From positions 806,001-870,000 of the forward strand of contig NZ_CP095071.1 in NCBI RefSeq assembly GCF_022919575.1: a stretch of DNA of 64,000 bases, written 5' to 3'. Shown in pieces: positions 38,333-51,003 of the stretch (positions are counted from its first letter, which is position 1; the number at the start of each line of letters is the position of its first letter). Position numbers and translations under genes: made by a program. The DNA is from Gracilibacillus salinarum. GTDB taxonomy: Bacteria; Bacillota; Bacilli; Bacillales; Amphibacillaceae. The notes beneath the pieces are model-generated. The model did no database searches and had not been told where the DNA came from. It saw only the letters and a program-made list of their open reading frames with translations.

Positions 38333-40643
38333 AAACCATTTCCTCCTCATTGCTCCTCTTCTCCATTTGCTCAGAGAACCATGTTTTTAATTGTGAATAA
38401 GATGAATAAATAAAAATTTCTTCTAATTCCATCTCATGTTTACGATCCTGATAGACGCTCGCTTCTGTTAAATCTTTTTTAGAAGGTTCATCAGTTGGGA
38501 CAATTACTCCATCTTTACGAGTAACAAAATTCAATTCATGAAAAACTTGGAACATAAACTTGATCTTGTCCAATTTCCAGCCTTTAAATGACGCCAGCTT
38601 AGGAGCATCTACCTTGTAATCAAAGTATTTCCGCTTCAACATCAATTGATACAGCCACTTAAATTCATCACGATTAGGTAAAGAACGGAAATATTGGCTG
38701 TCATTCGTTGAAAAACAAACAATTAGTCGCTCGAATTTCACCTTATCTATTAATATTTGCAAATCTTCTAATTTAGAAGGAACATCGAGCAAATAGAGCG
38801 CCTCTATCGGATGAGACACAGCTAATACCGTATCTTTATCACAGACTGGAACACCTTGTATGTCACTTCCTTGAAAACTAACAAAATATTGGTTGGGCTT
38901 TTCGATATTGACCTGCTCTTGCCAGTTCCTCATTCCACGAAAATCGAATAATTGCCAGCTCGTTACCGCCATATCCTTGATCAGCATCTGTGGTTTACGA
39001 ATGCCATTCCATTCATTAATTTGCAATTCTCCTACCACTTCGAGAGGTGTTTGCTTTGCCAGATATGGAACTTTCTCTCCTAAACCAAAACCGATCGTAT
39101 CTAATTGCTGACCATTTTCTGAAAACCTCATTTTTAGATGGTTTTTTGTTGCACCAATTTGTTTGATGTCACTCGGTGTTGCTTCAAAATGAAATAGAGG
39201 TTTAGGATTTCCCATTCCAAATGGTGCCAGCTGATCAATGGTTTCCAATAACGTCATGTCAATATCTGAAATGGCTAATGATCCACTAATAGACAGTTGT
39301 GGTTTAAAATCCTCTTCTGTCAATTGTTGCCTTGCTAATGTATCCAATTCTGTCTCAAGTACTTCGATATTCTCGACTGGAAGTGTCATACCAGCAGCTT
39401 GAGCGTGCCCGCCGAAATGAGTAAAAAGCTCTCGATGCTGCATACAATTTTGGAACATATCAAAACCATCAATACTACGCGCTGAACCTTTTGCTTTCTT
39501 CGTCTCACTATCTATTGCCAGAACAATGGCAGGTCGATAATAAGTTTGCACTAATTTAGAAGCGACGATACCAAGCACACCCTGGTTCCATCCTTCTTTT
39601 ACGACAATGATGACTTGTTTCGTATGATCAGCCGCTTCATACTGGCTTATTGCTTCTTTGGTGATATCTGCCACTATTTTTTGTCTTTCTGTATTCAGAT
39701 CCTGTACGTAATTTGCTAATTCCTCAGCTTCTTGCGGATCTTCCGTTAACAAAAGGTCTACCGCCAAATTTGCATCCTGCAGACGACCAACTGCATTTAA
39801 GCGTGGTCCAATCCGGAAGCCAATGTCTTCTTCTGTTACGTTTCCTTCAATTTGACATAGCTTCTTTAATGCTTTCAAGCCTTTACGCTCTGATCGACTT
39901 AATGCCTTTAGTCCATGGTGAACAAGTACTCTGTTTTCATCATGTAACGGAACCAGATCGGCAATCGTACCCACGACGACTAAATCTAAGAACTGTTCAG
40001 GAAAATAGCCTAATAATTGCTGTGCAAATTTAAAAGCTACCCCTACACCTGCTAATTCCTTAAAAGGATAGTCTTCCGAACATTTCGGGTGAATGATTGC
40101 ATGCGCTTCTGGTAATGCTTCTTGCGCTTCATGGTGATCTGTTATGATAACATCCATCCCTAATTGATTAGCGACCGCTACTTCTTCTACTCCAGCAATT
40201 CCATTATCAACAGTGATGATCAACTGAAATCCTTGGCGATGCGCTTCTCGAAAAGCTTCTTCATTTGGTCCATATCCTTCTGTAAAACGATTGGGAATAT
40301 AGTAATCACACATTGCCCCACTTTCACGTAAAGCTTCTACCATGACTGTAGTGGAAGTAACGCCATCTGCGTCATAATCCCCGTATACAAGAATACTTTC
40401 TCCAGCTTCAATTGCCTGTCTGACTCGCTGTACGGCCTTATCAATCTGGTTGAACTGTTCCGGGTTGTGTAACTGATCAAGAGAAGGTCGCAAGAATCGT
40501 TCAACTTTCTCTTCTGTATCAATCCCTTGCTGCCACAACAATTGCTTAATGACAGGAGATACGTTCACACCCGCTAGTATATCGGTTGATTCCTGATCCG
40601 TATTCTTATATGTAAAAATCCAATTTGATTGACTTTCCAACAT
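38322..40643 (-). CDS. recJ: Single-stranded-DNA-specific exonuclease RecJ
   Basis: 773 residues, the long Bacillus-type RecJ. DHH phosphoesterase motifs: [49 protein letters not shown]1 motif [13 protein letters not shown]. An OB-fold and a Bacillus-specific C-terminal extension of about 200 residues follow. 5'-3' degradation of ssDNA in recombination and repair. Co-transcribed with apt. Confidence 0.95.
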   Translation of the reverse strand: MLESQSNWIFTYKNTDQESTDILAGVNVSPVIKQLLWQQGIDTEEKVERFLRPSLDQLHNPEQFNQIDKAVQRVRQAIEAGESILVYGDYDADGVTSTTVMVEALRESGAMCDYYIPNRFTEGYGPNEEAFREAHRQGFQLIITVDNGIAGVEEVAVANQLGMDVIITDHHEAQEALPEAHAIIHPKCSEDYPFKELAGVGVAFKFAQQLLGYFPEQFLDLVVVGTIADLVPLHDENRVLVHHGLKALSRSERKGLKALKKLCQIEGNVTEEDIGFRIGPRLNAVGRLQDANLAVDLLLTEDPQEAEELANYVQDLNTERQKIVADITKEAISQYEAADHTKQVIIVVKEGWNQGVLGIVASKLVQTYYRPAIVLAIDSETKKAKGSARSIDGFDMFQNCMQHRELFTHFGGHAQAAGMTLPVENIEVLETELDTLARQQLTEEDFKPQLSISGSLAISDIDMTLLETIDQLAPFGMGNPKPLFHFEATPSDIKQIGATKNHLKMRFSENGQQLDTIGFGLGEKVPYLAKQTPLEVVGELQINEWNGIRKPQMLIKDMAVTSWQLFDFRGMRNWQEQVNIEKPNQYFVSFQGSDIQGVPVCDKDTVLAVSHPIEALYLLDVPSKLEDLQILIDKVKFERLIVCFSTNDSQYFRSLPNRDEFKWLYQLMLKRKYFDYKVDAPKLASFKGWKLDKIKFMFQVFHELNFVTRKDGVIVPTDEPSKKDLTEASVYQDRKHEMELEEIFIYSSYSQLKTWFSEQMEKRSNEEEMVYGL

Positions 40644-40699
40644 AAATTCACCCCTGACTCACTTATTATACAAAAGTGTATCAAGGGTAGCAAACAGAA

Positions 40700-41029
40700 T
40701 TATTTTACTTTATCACCGTTATCTTCAATTTGACCGTCTGTGTTGTCGGTTTTTGAAGCGGATTGATTATTTTTTTCTTCTTGCTGAAGTGCCGATACTT
40801 CAAGCTTCGCAGCTCGCAATTCTCTTTGTAAACGCAGTACGCGAATTACACCAGATGCTGCAGTTATGATAACTCCCATTAATACAGAGAATAAAATGAT
40901 CAGGATTAACGGCGCCTCACCTGTTCCAAATAAATAATTTACCTCGACAGGATCAACATTGATCACCGCAAAAATAGCAATAATAACAGCAAACAGTACA
41001 GCCAAAATTAAATATGTCTGTCCCTTCAT
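40700..41029 (-). CDS. LapA-domain membrane protein (YrvD-like)
   Basis: 109 residues. Two membrane helices (about 6-26 and 40-62) are joined by INVDPVEVNYLFGTGEAPL, the LapA (DUF1049) signature. A cytosolic coiled-coil tail (LQRELRAAKLEVSALQQEE) follows. E. coli LapA scaffolds LPS control; in Gram-positives the role is unknown. Located upstream of recJ as in B. subtilis. Confidence 0.85.
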   Translation of the reverse strand: MKGQTYLILAVLFAVIIAIFAVINVDPVEVNYLFGTGEAPLILIILFSVLMGVIITAASGVIRVLRLQRELRAAKLEVSALQQEEKNNQSASKTDNTDGQIEDNGDKVK

Positions 41030-41139
41030 GAATGGCCTCCTTTAAATGTTATGATTCCATGTTTTCATTATAAAGGGAATAACAGGAAATGTCGATTTTT
41101 GCAACCTGTTAATCGCAATTAGTCTTACATAAAAGGCTA

Positions 41140-41215
41140 CCGATAATACGGATTATGTTCACTAGTGGTGCATCCATTTTGAAATACTAACAGTCATTGT
41201 TTAATGTTTGGAGAT
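41140..41215. repeat. Family A left-end fragment, copy 6
   Basis: The end sequence ATAATACGGATTATGTTC and the following GGTGCATCCATTTTGAAAT match copy 3, then similarity stops. Hairpins and right end are missing. Confidence 0.6.
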
Positions 41216-41233
41216 CTATAGAATTTGGATAGT

Positions 41234-41269
41234 AAAAAGCTGAGCTCCTCATTTAGAGCTCAGCTTTTT
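41234..41269 (-). terminator. Terminator of secDF
   Basis: A 14-bp perfect stem AAAAAGCTGAGCTC / GAGCTCAGCTTTTT directly precedes the secDF stop side. Confidence 0.9.
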
Positions 41270-41270
41270 C

Positions 41271-43529
41271 TTACACTTGTGGTCCGTCGTTATATTTCTT
41301 TTCTTTGTATTCGATCGGTTTTTCTTTTACTGATTTACCTCGCCATACCAGCCATACTTGTGCTGCGATAAACAGCGAAGAGTACGTTCCGGCGATTAAG
41401 CCAACAACCAGGGCGAATGAGAAGTTAGTAATCGCGCTTGCACCGAAGAATAATAGCATAGCTGCTGCAAAGATAACTGTTAATACAGTGTTAATACTTC
41501 TTGCAAAGGTCTGCATTAAACTATGATTTACGATTTTGGCAAGCTCAGCAAACGATTTAACCTTCTTCCGTTTCTTAAGATTTTCTCTGATCCGGTCAAA
41601 CGTAACAATGGTATCATTAATCGAATAACCGACAATTGTCAGAATGGCCGCGATAATCGTAATATCAAATTCGAGCCTTGTGATACTAAACAGAGCAATG
41701 ATGAAAAAGGCATCATGCAGTAAGGCAAGGATCGCGGTAAGTGCTGAGTAAAACTCAAAACGGATCGTCACATAAATGATAATCCCGATTGATGCATAGA
41801 TTACTGCCAACACAGCATTTTGAGCTAATTCTTTTCCTACAACAGGAGAGACCGTATTAACAGTAGGTGCACTACCGTATTTGTCTTCAAAATGAGTTCT
41901 CACTTCCGCTACTTTGTCTTCGGAAAGTTCATTTTCAAATCGAGCAACTGCAATATTTTCATCTTCCCCAGACAAGACAACAGGCGCACTCACTTCTAAA
42001 TCAAGCTTTTCAAACTCTTGCTCAATTTCTTCTGTTGTTAATGACTGGTCAGCAAGCACCTCTACTCGAGAACCAGCTACAAAGTCGATGCCAAGATTCA
42101 GTCTGAACACAGCCAGACAGATAATACCTAGCGCCACTAATGAAATGGAAATGCTGAAAAACTTCTTGCGATGTTTGACAAAATCAAATTGACGCCCGAA
42201 AAATTTCGGTTCAACTTCTTCCCGGCTGTTGAGGTCAATAATGTCATCCTTTTTGACGCCAAACCAGCCTGGACGTTTGTTTAAGAAATTACTGTTTACC
42301 CAAAAGCCTAGGAACAGTCTGGAGCCAAACACAGCTGTCACAAAACTTAGCACGATACTTACCATTAATAAGGTCGCAAAACCTTTCACAGAGCTCGTTC
42401 CGAATATAAATAAAACGGCAGCAGCTATCATTGTCGTGATGTTCGCATCAAAGATCGTCGATAACGATTGCTGATTACCTGCTTTAAATGCAGCTTTGAT
42501 CGATTTACCTTCTCTTAATTCTTCTTTAATCCGTTCATACGTTATGATATTGGCATCAACTGCCATACCAACCCCTAAAACCAATGCGGCAATACCCGGC
42601 AAGGTTAAGACACCGTTCATTAATTCGAAGACAAGCAGTACTAAATAAATGTAAATACTTAGCGTGATTGCGGCAATGAATCCTGGGAATCGGTAGTAGA
42701 ACATCATATAAATAAAGATTAAGACAACACCTAATACACTGGCAAAAATTGTTTTGTCCAACGCTTGCTGCCCGAATTGGGCACCAACAGAAGTTGAATA
42801 CTCTTCCTCTAGATCAGTTGGTAAGGAACCAGCGTTTAATAAGTTGGCCAATTGCTGTGCTTCTTCAATTGTGAAGTCACCAGTAATCATGATATCTTTT
42901 GTTCTTAATACTTGACTCACAGATGGAGCAGAAATAACTTTAGAATCCTCTTTTTGCATTTCCTCTTCATATGTATCGCCTTCTTCGTAGTCCATCCAAA
43001 TAACTACTTGATCTGCGAGTTCAGAGTCGTCTAAAATTTGCTTCGTCGTATCACCAAATCGATCGGCATCTTTAAACTTGAGCGTTACAATCGGTTGATT
43101 CGTATCTGGATCAAAGTCTTGCTTTGCACTGCCAGCCTGAATATCAGAACCATCCAGATATTTCTTTCCATTCACATCACGGAATGTCAGTTGTGCTGTT
43201 GTTGACAGCATCTCTCTTGCCTGATCTTGATCTTCGACACCTGCGAGTTGTACACGAATACGATTCGGTTCTTCGATATTAAAGCTTGGTTCACTGATCC
43301 CAATCGAATTTACGCGTCTTTCCAGTGTTTCAACCGTAGATTCAAGTACACTTCTTGTTACTTCCTCATCTTCATCTAATGGTTCAACATTATAAAGAAC
43401 CTCGAAACCACCTTGTAAATCAAGTCCTAATTTAATATTTTTTGCAATACCTTGATATGTAGTACCAATCGTCGCTCCTAACACTAACACAATTAGGAAA
43501 AACGCAACGATTCTCCCTCTTTTCACCAT
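41271..43529 (-). CDS. secDF: Protein translocase subunit SecDF (fused)
   Basis: 752 residues, natural SecD-SecF fusion of Bacilli. SecD half: first helix, NIKLGLDLQGGFEVLYNVEP, the large P1 domain (about 60-250), then helices with ALVLGVGMAVDANIITYERI. SecF half from about 455: LGIDFVAGSRVEV and ILTIVGYSINDTIVTFDRIR, the proton-path aspartates. Twelve helices in total. Uses the proton or Na+ gradient to pull proteins out of SecYEG. Ribosome binding site GGAGGC. Downstream of comN after 78 bases. Confidence 0.96.
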   Translation of the reverse strand: MVKRGRIVAFFLIVLVLGATIGTTYQGIAKNIKLGLDLQGGFEVLYNVEPLDEDEEVTRSVLESTVETLERRVNSIGISEPSFNIEEPNRIRVQLAGVEDQDQAREMLSTTAQLTFRDVNGKKYLDGSDIQAGSAKQDFDPDTNQPIVTLKFKDADRFGDTTKQILDDSELADQVVIWMDYEEGDTYEEEMQKEDSKVISAPSVSQVLRTKDIMITGDFTIEEAQQLANLLNAGSLPTDLEEEYSTSVGAQFGQQALDKTIFASVLGVVLIFIYMMFYYRFPGFIAAITLSIYIYLVLLVFELMNGVLTLPGIAALVLGVGMAVDANIITYERIKEELREGKSIKAAFKAGNQQSLSTIFDANITTMIAAAVLFIFGTSSVKGFATLLMVSIVLSFVTAVFGSRLFLGFWVNSNFLNKRPGWFGVKKDDIIDLNSREEVEPKFFGRQFDFVKHRKKFFSISISLVALGIICLAVFRLNLGIDFVAGSRVEVLADQSLTTEEIEQEFEKLDLEVSAPVVLSGEDENIAVARFENELSEDKVAEVRTHFEDKYGSAPTVNTVSPVVGKELAQNAVLAVIYASIGIIIYVTIRFEFYSALTAILALLHDAFFIIALFSITRLEFDITIIAAILTIVGYSINDTIVTFDRIRENLKKRKKVKSFAELAKIVNHSLMQTFARSINTVLTVIFAAAMLLFFGASAITNFSFALVVGLIAGTYSSLFIAAQVWLVWRGKSVKEKPIEYKEKKYNDGPQV

Positions 43530-43607
43530 ACGTAAAGCCTCCCTATGTTTTCACAACAACACTATTTTACCTTAAATACCGGTGATTAGACAAGCAAGGC
43601 AAAGACT

Positions 43608-43904
43608 TTAGTCCGATTTCCGATTGCCTAACAGGGCATCGAGCGATTCTTGCAGATTTGTATCCATCCATGATTTTTGTGTTAGATAAGTCATATAGAT
43701 GTTAGGGTTTAAATGCAGAATGTCCTGCACCACTTCATATAACGCTTTGTCAGGATTGCCCTTCCAGACCTTATCCACTAAGCAATTCCAAATATCATCA
43801 ATCGTTGTTTTGGAATAATCGAGTAATTGCAATTCACGCATTTTACTCTCAAGCACTACGTCTAATTCGTTCCGCCAGGACGAAACTTGTTTACGATTTA
43901 CCAT
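43608..43904 (-). CDS. comN: Post-transcriptional regulator ComN
   Basis: 98 residues. WRNELDVVLESKMRELQLLD, YSKTTIDDIWNCLVDKVWKG and HLNPNIYMTYLTQKSW match the ComN family. In B. subtilis ComN controls comE mRNA and localises with DivIVA at septum and poles. Same neighbourhood (secDF, spoVB) as there. Small, soluble, helical. Confidence 0.88.
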   Translation of the reverse strand: MVNRKQVSSWRNELDVVLESKMRELQLLDYSKTTIDDIWNCLVDKVWKGNPDKALYEVVQDILHLNPNIYMTYLTQKSWMDTNLQESLDALLGNRKSD

Positions 43905-43943
43905 ACACTTGCCTCCATCCGATTAAAAATCTAGCTAAAATTG

Positions 43944-43973
43944 TCATGCTTGTCCTCTCATCTTGCATATAAT
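43944..43973 (+). promoter_or_regulatory. Possible sigma-E promoter of spoVB
   Basis: TCATGCT (43944-43950), 15 bases, CATATAAT (43966-43973) resembles the sigma-E pattern (KMATATT, 13-15, CATACAAT). spoVB is a sigma-E gene in B. subtilis. The -10 also fits sigma-A, so the call is tentative. Confidence 0.4.
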
Positions 43974-44019
43974 TCATTGTATATGAAAATTTTCGGTTTG
44001 AGAAGGCAGGTCGATCAAA

Positions 44020-45561
44020 GTGACCAAACAAAATTTTTTAAAAGGGACAATTATTCTAATCATTGCTGGTATGATTACACGTTTTTTAGGCTTTGTTAAT
44101 CGAATCGTTGTCGCCAGATTAATGGGAGAGGAAGGTATCGGTTTATATAATATGGCCTTACCTACCTTGTTCTTAATGTATACCATTTCGCAAATTGGCT
44201 TACCAATTGCCATATCCAAAAGAGTTGCGGAAGCTGATGCGAGAGGTGACTTTGTTAAAATCAAGCAAATATTAATAATCTCACTTTCCATCACGATATC
44301 GCTAAGTGTTGTCTCAACAGTACTTATGTACCTGATCATCCCATATGTGGCGAATCATTTATTAACAGATCCTCGAGTCTATTATCCAATGATGGCGATT
44401 CTTCCAATCATTCCAATCAGTGCTGTTGCAGCAGTTATCCGAGGATATTTCCAAGGCAGACAAAATATGAAGCCGCAAAGTATTGCACAGGTGATTGAGC
44501 AAGTAGTACGGATTGGTTTCATACTCGTTCTGGTGACTTGGCTCGCTCCACGTGGTATTGAATTTGCCGCTGCAGGAGCTATGATCGCAGTTATCATTGG
44601 TGAAGCTGTATCTTTATTATTCATGTTAAAAATGTTCCGTCTAAAAAAACGAATCAAGCTCCGCAAAAACATTTTAAAATATGTAAAAACAGGTTCAGAT
44701 ACATTAAAGCAATTATTCTCGATCGCAATACCAAGTACCGCCAGCCGGTTAGTTAACTCGATTGCCAATTTTTTAGAGCCTATATTAGTAGCACAGAGTT
44801 TGGCACTTGCCGGGTTTCAGGCAACCGTTGCAACCAAACAATATGGGGCTTTGACCGGATATGCATTGCCGTTACTATTTTTACCAACCTTCATCACACA
44901 TTCACTAGCAGTTGCACTCGTTCCCAATATTAGTGAAGCAGAGGCCAAACAGCATAAAAAATTAATTCATTACCGGATTCACCAGGCAATACGGCTCTCC
45001 TTCGCTTCCGGTGCAATTGCAACTGTACTGTTAACTCTTTTTGCTGATGCTATTTTACAATATATGTATGGGACTAATAATGCTAGTCTGTTCTTGAAAA
45101 TTATGGCTCCTTGTTTTTTATTTATGTATATTCAGTTTCCGCTTAATGCTTCTTTACAAGCACTCGATCTCGCCAAACAAGCGATGTGGAATAATATCGG
45201 ATCGACCATTATCAAATTTATAATTTTAATCGTGCTTACGACTAATCCGCAAATCGGAATTTACGGAGCAGCTATCGCGATGAGTGTCGGTGTTATTATC
45301 GGAACCGTATTTCATCTAATTACATTATTCCGTGCGATTAAATTTTATATCCCTATGAAAATGATTCTCAAAATGATTGCTTTAATTGGATTAACATTCT
45401 GGATGGGACAATTATTGATTCAACTATTCGATTTTCAAATCGAGCACACTCTCCGCTTTTTGTTTATCGTCATTCTTCTGTTTATCGGTTACTTGATTTT
45501 CTTATTTTGTTTACAATTTATTAACAAGGATGAGTTGCAGCAATTACGGAAAAATAAATAG
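44020..45561 (+). CDS. spoVB: Stage V sporulation protein B (lipid II flippase family)
   Basis: 513 residues, about 14 membrane helices, MOP/MATE superfamily. GTG start with AGGCAGG upstream. GMITRFLGFVNRIVVARLMG and GLYNMALPTLFLMYTISQIG are SpoVB hallmarks, and IPSTASRLVNSIANFLEPIL opens the second half. Needed for spore cortex peptidoglycan; thought to flip lipid II or a related intermediate in the mother cell. Convergent with the DUF421 gene. Confidence 0.92.
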   Translation: MTKQNFLKGTIILIIAGMITRFLGFVNRIVVARLMGEEGIGLYNMALPTLFLMYTISQIGLPIAISKRVAEADARGDFVKIKQILIISLSITISLSVVSTVLMYLIIPYVANHLLTDPRVYYPMMAILPIIPISAVAAVIRGYFQGRQNMKPQSIAQVIEQVVRIGFILVLVTWLAPRGIEFAAAGAMIAVIIGEAVSLLFMLKMFRLKKRIKLRKNILKYVKTGSDTLKQLFSIAIPSTASRLVNSIANFLEPILVAQSLALAGFQATVATKQYGALTGYALPLLFLPTFITHSLAVALVPNISEAEAKQHKKLIHYRIHQAIRLSFASGAIATVLLTLFADAILQYMYGTNNASLFLKIMAPCFLFMYIQFPLNASLQALDLAKQAMWNNIGSTIIKFIILIVLTTNPQIGIYGAAIAMSVGVIIGTVFHLITLFRAIKFYIPMKMILKMIALIGLTFWMGQLLIQLFDFQIEHTLRFLFIVILLFIGYLIFLFCLQFINKDELQQLRKNK

Positions 45562-45597
45562 AACAGCGGGATTATTGATCAATCCCCTGTTCTTTTT
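45561..45597 (+). terminator. Terminator of spoVB
   Basis: GAACAGCGGGATT / AATCCCCTGTTC with loop ATTGATC, then TTTTTATT. It overlaps the spoVB stop. Confidence 0.82.
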
Positions 45598-46276
45598 ATT
45601 GTTTTTCATTCTTCTTATCGATATACCATTCATTATTGACGTCAATCGAACAAAAGGATATCTCTTCAACTGAATGAAAGCCACGGTCACGCACTTCCTC
45701 AATCACCCAATTCTGATCTTTGGCTAAATGCGTTAATGCTTTCTCTTGAATTCTCCCATCCACAATTAACGGCAAAACCAACCCATCAATGACAGGCTGC
45801 ACATTCTGTTGATTTTTTTCTAGTATCGACAGCTTTCCAGATGGCTCCAGGATGGCATAGGCAACATCATTTATGCTTTCTGTTCCATGTTCTCGTAATT
45901 GCTGTAGTAAATCGTCAAAATTAAATCGATTCTTTTTCATTTCGTTCTCATCAATTTTACCTTGAGCGATGATAATCGACGGTTTGCCTTCAAACCAGGC
46001 ACGGAATAACGGACTTTTTAATGATACCCAAGCCGTCAGCCATTGTATAATCATTAACAGAATCATCGGAATTAATCCATAAGTAAATGATAACTCCAAA
46101 TCAGCAATGGTAAGAACAGCTACTTCAGCAATCATAATATAAACGACAATATCAAGCAGACTTAACTCTCCCACTTCTCTCTTACCCATCATTCGAAAAA
46201 TTATGACTACCAGAAAATAGTAAAAGATTGTCCGCAGTATGATGGCCAAAATCTCCTCAACGCCCACACTAGCCAC
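45596..46276 (-). CDS. DUF421 membrane protein (YrbG-like)
   Basis: 226 residues. Three N-terminal helices with FRMMGKREVGELSLLDIVVY, then the cytosolic DUF421 domain (EGKPSIIIAQGKIDENEMKK; RFNFDDLLQQLREHGTESIN; VAYAILEPSGKLSIL). Relatives such as YetF of B. subtilis affect spore germinant response and stress, but the biochemical role is unknown. First GTG at 46276 sits on the AAGGAT site; the GTG at 46267 (VGVEEILA) has better spacing and may be the true start. Confidence 0.85.
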   Translation of the reverse strand: MASVGVEEILAIILRTIFYYFLVVIIFRMMGKREVGELSLLDIVVYIMIAEVAVLTIADLELSFTYGLIPMILLMIIQWLTAWVSLKSPLFRAWFEGKPSIIIAQGKIDENEMKKNRFNFDDLLQQLREHGTESINDVAYAILEPSGKLSILEKNQQNVQPVIDGLVLPLIVDGRIQEKALTHLAKDQNWVIEEVRDRGFHSVEEISFCSIDVNNEWYIDKKNEKQ

Positions 46277-46327
46277 ATCCTTCCATAACGATATGGCTAG
46301 CTTTCCCTGTATTTCTTCTGACTATTC

Positions 46328-47629
46328 TTACAAAGGCTGTTGAAACGGCAACAGATAGCGGAAATAAATATAGATTGTAGATATAATGAGCGATAGTATA
46401 ACTACGGGAATACCGTAAAGCATAAATTTCACGAACGCAATTGGCTTATTTTGGGCATCAGCCAGTCCAGCTACTACGACATTTGCAGAAGCACCAATTA
46501 ATGTGCCATTTCCACCTAAACAGGCTCCGAGTGCAAGGGACCACCATAATGGATCGAGATTCGTCATCCCGTACGTTTCGAATTCTTCAATAACAGGTAT
46601 CATCGCAGCTACGAACGGAATGTTATCAATAATCCCGGAAAATATGCCGGACACCCATAACAAAAGAAGAGCGGTATTTGTCATATCCCCTTCTGTCAAC
46701 CACATAATCGAACGCGCTAATTCATCGATCACGCCTACTTCTTCCAAGCCGCCTACGAGCATAAACAAACCGATAAAGAAAAATAAGGTTACCCATTCTA
46801 CTTGTTCAAAAATTTTGTCGGTCTCTACTTCTTTTTCACTTACAATAAGTAACAGAATCGCTCCACATAAGGCAATGATCGTTAAATCTATATGAAATAC
46901 AGGGTGGAGCAGAAATCCTATTATGGTTAATAACAAGATGGATAGAGATTGGAACAGTAATGGTGATTTTTTTAAGTATTGAGATTCTTTCATTTGCATT
47001 AATTCATCTATGCGATTCGAATCGATCTGTTTTAACTGCTTTCGGAACCATATACTTAACAGCACCAGTACAAGCCCAAGCAATAGTAACGCTATCGGTG
47101 CAGTATGCTGCAGGAAAGACAAAAAAGTTAAATGAGGTACTGCTTGACCAATCATAATATTAGGTGGATCTCCTATTAATGTTGCCGTCCCCCCAATATT
47201 GGCTGTTAAAATGATCGTCAGCAAGTAAGGGAACGTTGGTAATTGCAATAAATTGGTCAAGGTTAAGATAACAGGTACAAATAACAGCACGGTTGTTACA
47301 TTGTCCAGTAACGCAGATCCAATTGCTGTTAGAAAACCGATCCCTATCATTAACGGAATTGGCTTCCCTTTTACTAATTTCGCAAGCCAAATGGCAATAT
47401 AAGTGAATACGCCTGTTTTTCTCGTTATCGCTACTAACACCATCATCGCAAACAATAGCGCAACAGTATTCCAGTCAATATAGGAAGTTACCGCATCCTC
47501 CCATTGGTATACCCCTGTTAAAAGCAATAATACCCCACCTGCTAATGCTACTAGTGCACGATTTATTTTCTCTGACATTATAAATATATAACTAATGATA
47601 AAAACGGCTATGGCGATGGTTACTGACAT
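46328..47629 (-). CDS. ArsB/NhaD-type ion transporter, probable Na+/H+ antiporter
   Basis: 433 residues, 11-12 helices, ion-transporter superfamily. SALLDNVTTVLLFVPVILTL, ANIGGTATLIGDPPNIMIG, GIIDNIPFVAAMIPVIE and GACLGGNGTLIGASANVVVA are the paired hairpin motifs of the ArsB/NhaD/P-protein group. Substrate could be Na+ (NhaD) or another ion; no arsR or arsC nearby, so arsenite export is unlikely. Not present at this place in B. subtilis, where yrbG, yrzE and yajC follow each other. A second Na+-linked function beside mrp in this window. Confidence 0.82.
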   Translation of the reverse strand: MSVTIAIAVFIISYIFIMSEKINRALVALAGGVLLLLTGVYQWEDAVTSYIDWNTVALLFAMMVLVAITRKTGVFTYIAIWLAKLVKGKPIPLMIGIGFLTAIGSALLDNVTTVLLFVPVILTLTNLLQLPTFPYLLTIILTANIGGTATLIGDPPNIMIGQAVPHLTFLSFLQHTAPIALLLLGLVLVLLSIWFRKQLKQIDSNRIDELMQMKESQYLKKSPLLFQSLSILLLTIIGFLLHPVFHIDLTIIALCGAILLLIVSEKEVETDKIFEQVEWVTLFFFIGLFMLVGGLEEVGVIDELARSIMWLTEGDMTNTALLLLWVSGIFSGIIDNIPFVAAMIPVIEEFETYGMTNLDPLWWSLALGACLGGNGTLIGASANVVVAGLADAQNKPIAFVKFMLYGIPVVILSLIISTIYIYFRYLLPFQQPL

Positions 47630-47781
47630 CTAACGTCTCCTCTCTGATCATCTCAAAATATTGACAAGCTATAATTCATATATATTCTGATTTTCTATAA
47701 CTATTCGAGAAGGAATTCTTCTATTTTTGGAGGACATGCATACATAAATAAAGAGAAGTTATTAAAAGGGAGGGGTCGGAA

Positions 47782-48156
47782 GTGAAAACAATCGTTGGTG
47801 TACTGTATGGCTGGATTGGCATTTTTGCGGTTATGTTAGTCGCGAGTATTATTTTAACGATTTTATTACGTTTTACGTCGCTAGGAGAATCCACACTGGA
47901 GATGTCTACGCTATTTATCAGTTTTATTGCATTATTTACTGGAGGGCTGATTGCCGGGTTAAAAGCAAAACACAAGGGCATTTGGGTAGGAGTATTAACC
48001 AGCTTATTTTTTACCTTTATCGTGTTTTGCTACCGATTCTTGGGCTTACATCTTGGGTTTTCCGTGATTGAGCTGGTCAACCATACGTCCTATTTATTAT
48101 TAGCCATTATCGGCGCGATCATCGGCGTCAACCTGTCATCCGAAGAAGAAGCATAA
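47782..48156 (+). CDS. TIGR04086-type membrane protein (YrzE-like)
   Basis: 124 residues, four membrane helices, GTG start with GGGAGGGG. LLRFTSLGESTLEMSTLFIS and FTGGLIAGLKAKHKGIWVGV with a C-terminal GAIIGVNLSSEEEA match the YrzE family, of unknown function. Convergent with yajC. Confidence 0.8.
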   Translation: MKTIVGVLYGWIGIFAVMLVASIILTILLRFTSLGESTLEMSTLFISFIALFTGGLIAGLKAKHKGIWVGVLTSLFFTFIVFCYRFLGLHLGFSVIELVNHTSYLLLAIIGAIIGVNLSSEEEA

Positions 48157-48278
48157 CTCGCAAATTGGGCAGTATGTAAAAGAGGTATATACCCACGTAT
48201 TATAAGGATCCAACTTCTATTTGAATATAATTACTTCTGCGACTCGTGTTGAGCGCAGAAATTATGGAAGTAAACCAA

Positions 48279-48316
48279 AAAATACCATGGCATCAATGAA
48301 GATGCTATGGTATTTT
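48279..48316. terminator. Bidirectional terminator between yrzE and yajC
   Basis: A 16-bp stem AAAATACCATGGCATC / GATGCTATGGTATTTT with a 6-base loop AATGAA. Confidence 0.9.
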
Positions 48317-48322
48317 CTCTGA

Positions 48323-48586
48323 TTAGCTCTGTTCTACTACGTCGCGCACTGCTGAGCGGTCGTATGTAAGTTTTGTTCCATCACCTGTAATAAGTACAAG
48401 GCTGTCTTCATCCAATGCATGAACAATACCGTGGAAACCACCAATTGTTACAATCTTGTCCCCTTTTTTCAGTTCGGACTGCATTTGACGCACTTGCTTT
48501 TGTTTCTTTTGTTGTGGTCTGATTAATAAAAAGTAAAAGATCACAATCATTAAAACAAGTGGACCAAAGGTTGCTAAAAATTCCAT
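48323..48586 (-). CDS. yajC: Preprotein translocase accessory subunit YajC
   Basis: 87 residues. One helix (GPLVLMIVIFYFLLIRPQQK) with the conserved RPQQKKQK, then VTIGGFHGIVHALDEDSLV. Associates with SecDF at the translocon. Last gene of queA-tgt-yajC, as in most bacteria. AGGAGGTG precedes it. Confidence 0.95.
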   Translation of the reverse strand: MEFLATFGPLVLMIVIFYFLLIRPQQKKQKQVRQMQSELKKGDKIVTIGGFHGIVHALDEDSLVLITGDGTKLTYDRSAVRDVVEQS

Positions 48587-48603
48587 GTGTGTTGCACCTC
48601 CTC

Positions 48604-50789
<2,186 letters not shown>

Positions 50790-50802
50790 GCCTTTACTCC
50801 TT

Positions 50803-51003
50803 CTACTTAAAACGTCCTATTACTGCAAAAATAATTGTCAGAATAATACTAACAATGATTGATGTCATGATCGGAAAATGAAATGATACATTCCCTTTTT
50901 TAAAGCTAAAGTCTCCAGGCAGTTTGCCAACGAATCCCCATAACAGACCGACGATTATACATACAACCCCTATTACAATAAAGATCTTACCAACGTCCGT
51001 CAA
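50803..51003 (-). CDS. DUF2905 small membrane protein
   Basis: 66 residues, two helices around [20 protein letters not shown], the DUF2905 signature. The start is TTG overlapping the ruvB stop (TTGA), with GGGAGGTG 8 bases upstream, so it is translationally coupled to ruvB. Function unknown; found between ruvB and queA in many Bacilli. Confidence 0.88.
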   Translation of the reverse strand: MTDVGKIFIVIGVVCIIVGLLWGFVGKLPGDFSFKKGNVSFHFPIMTSIIVSIILTIIFAVIGRFK

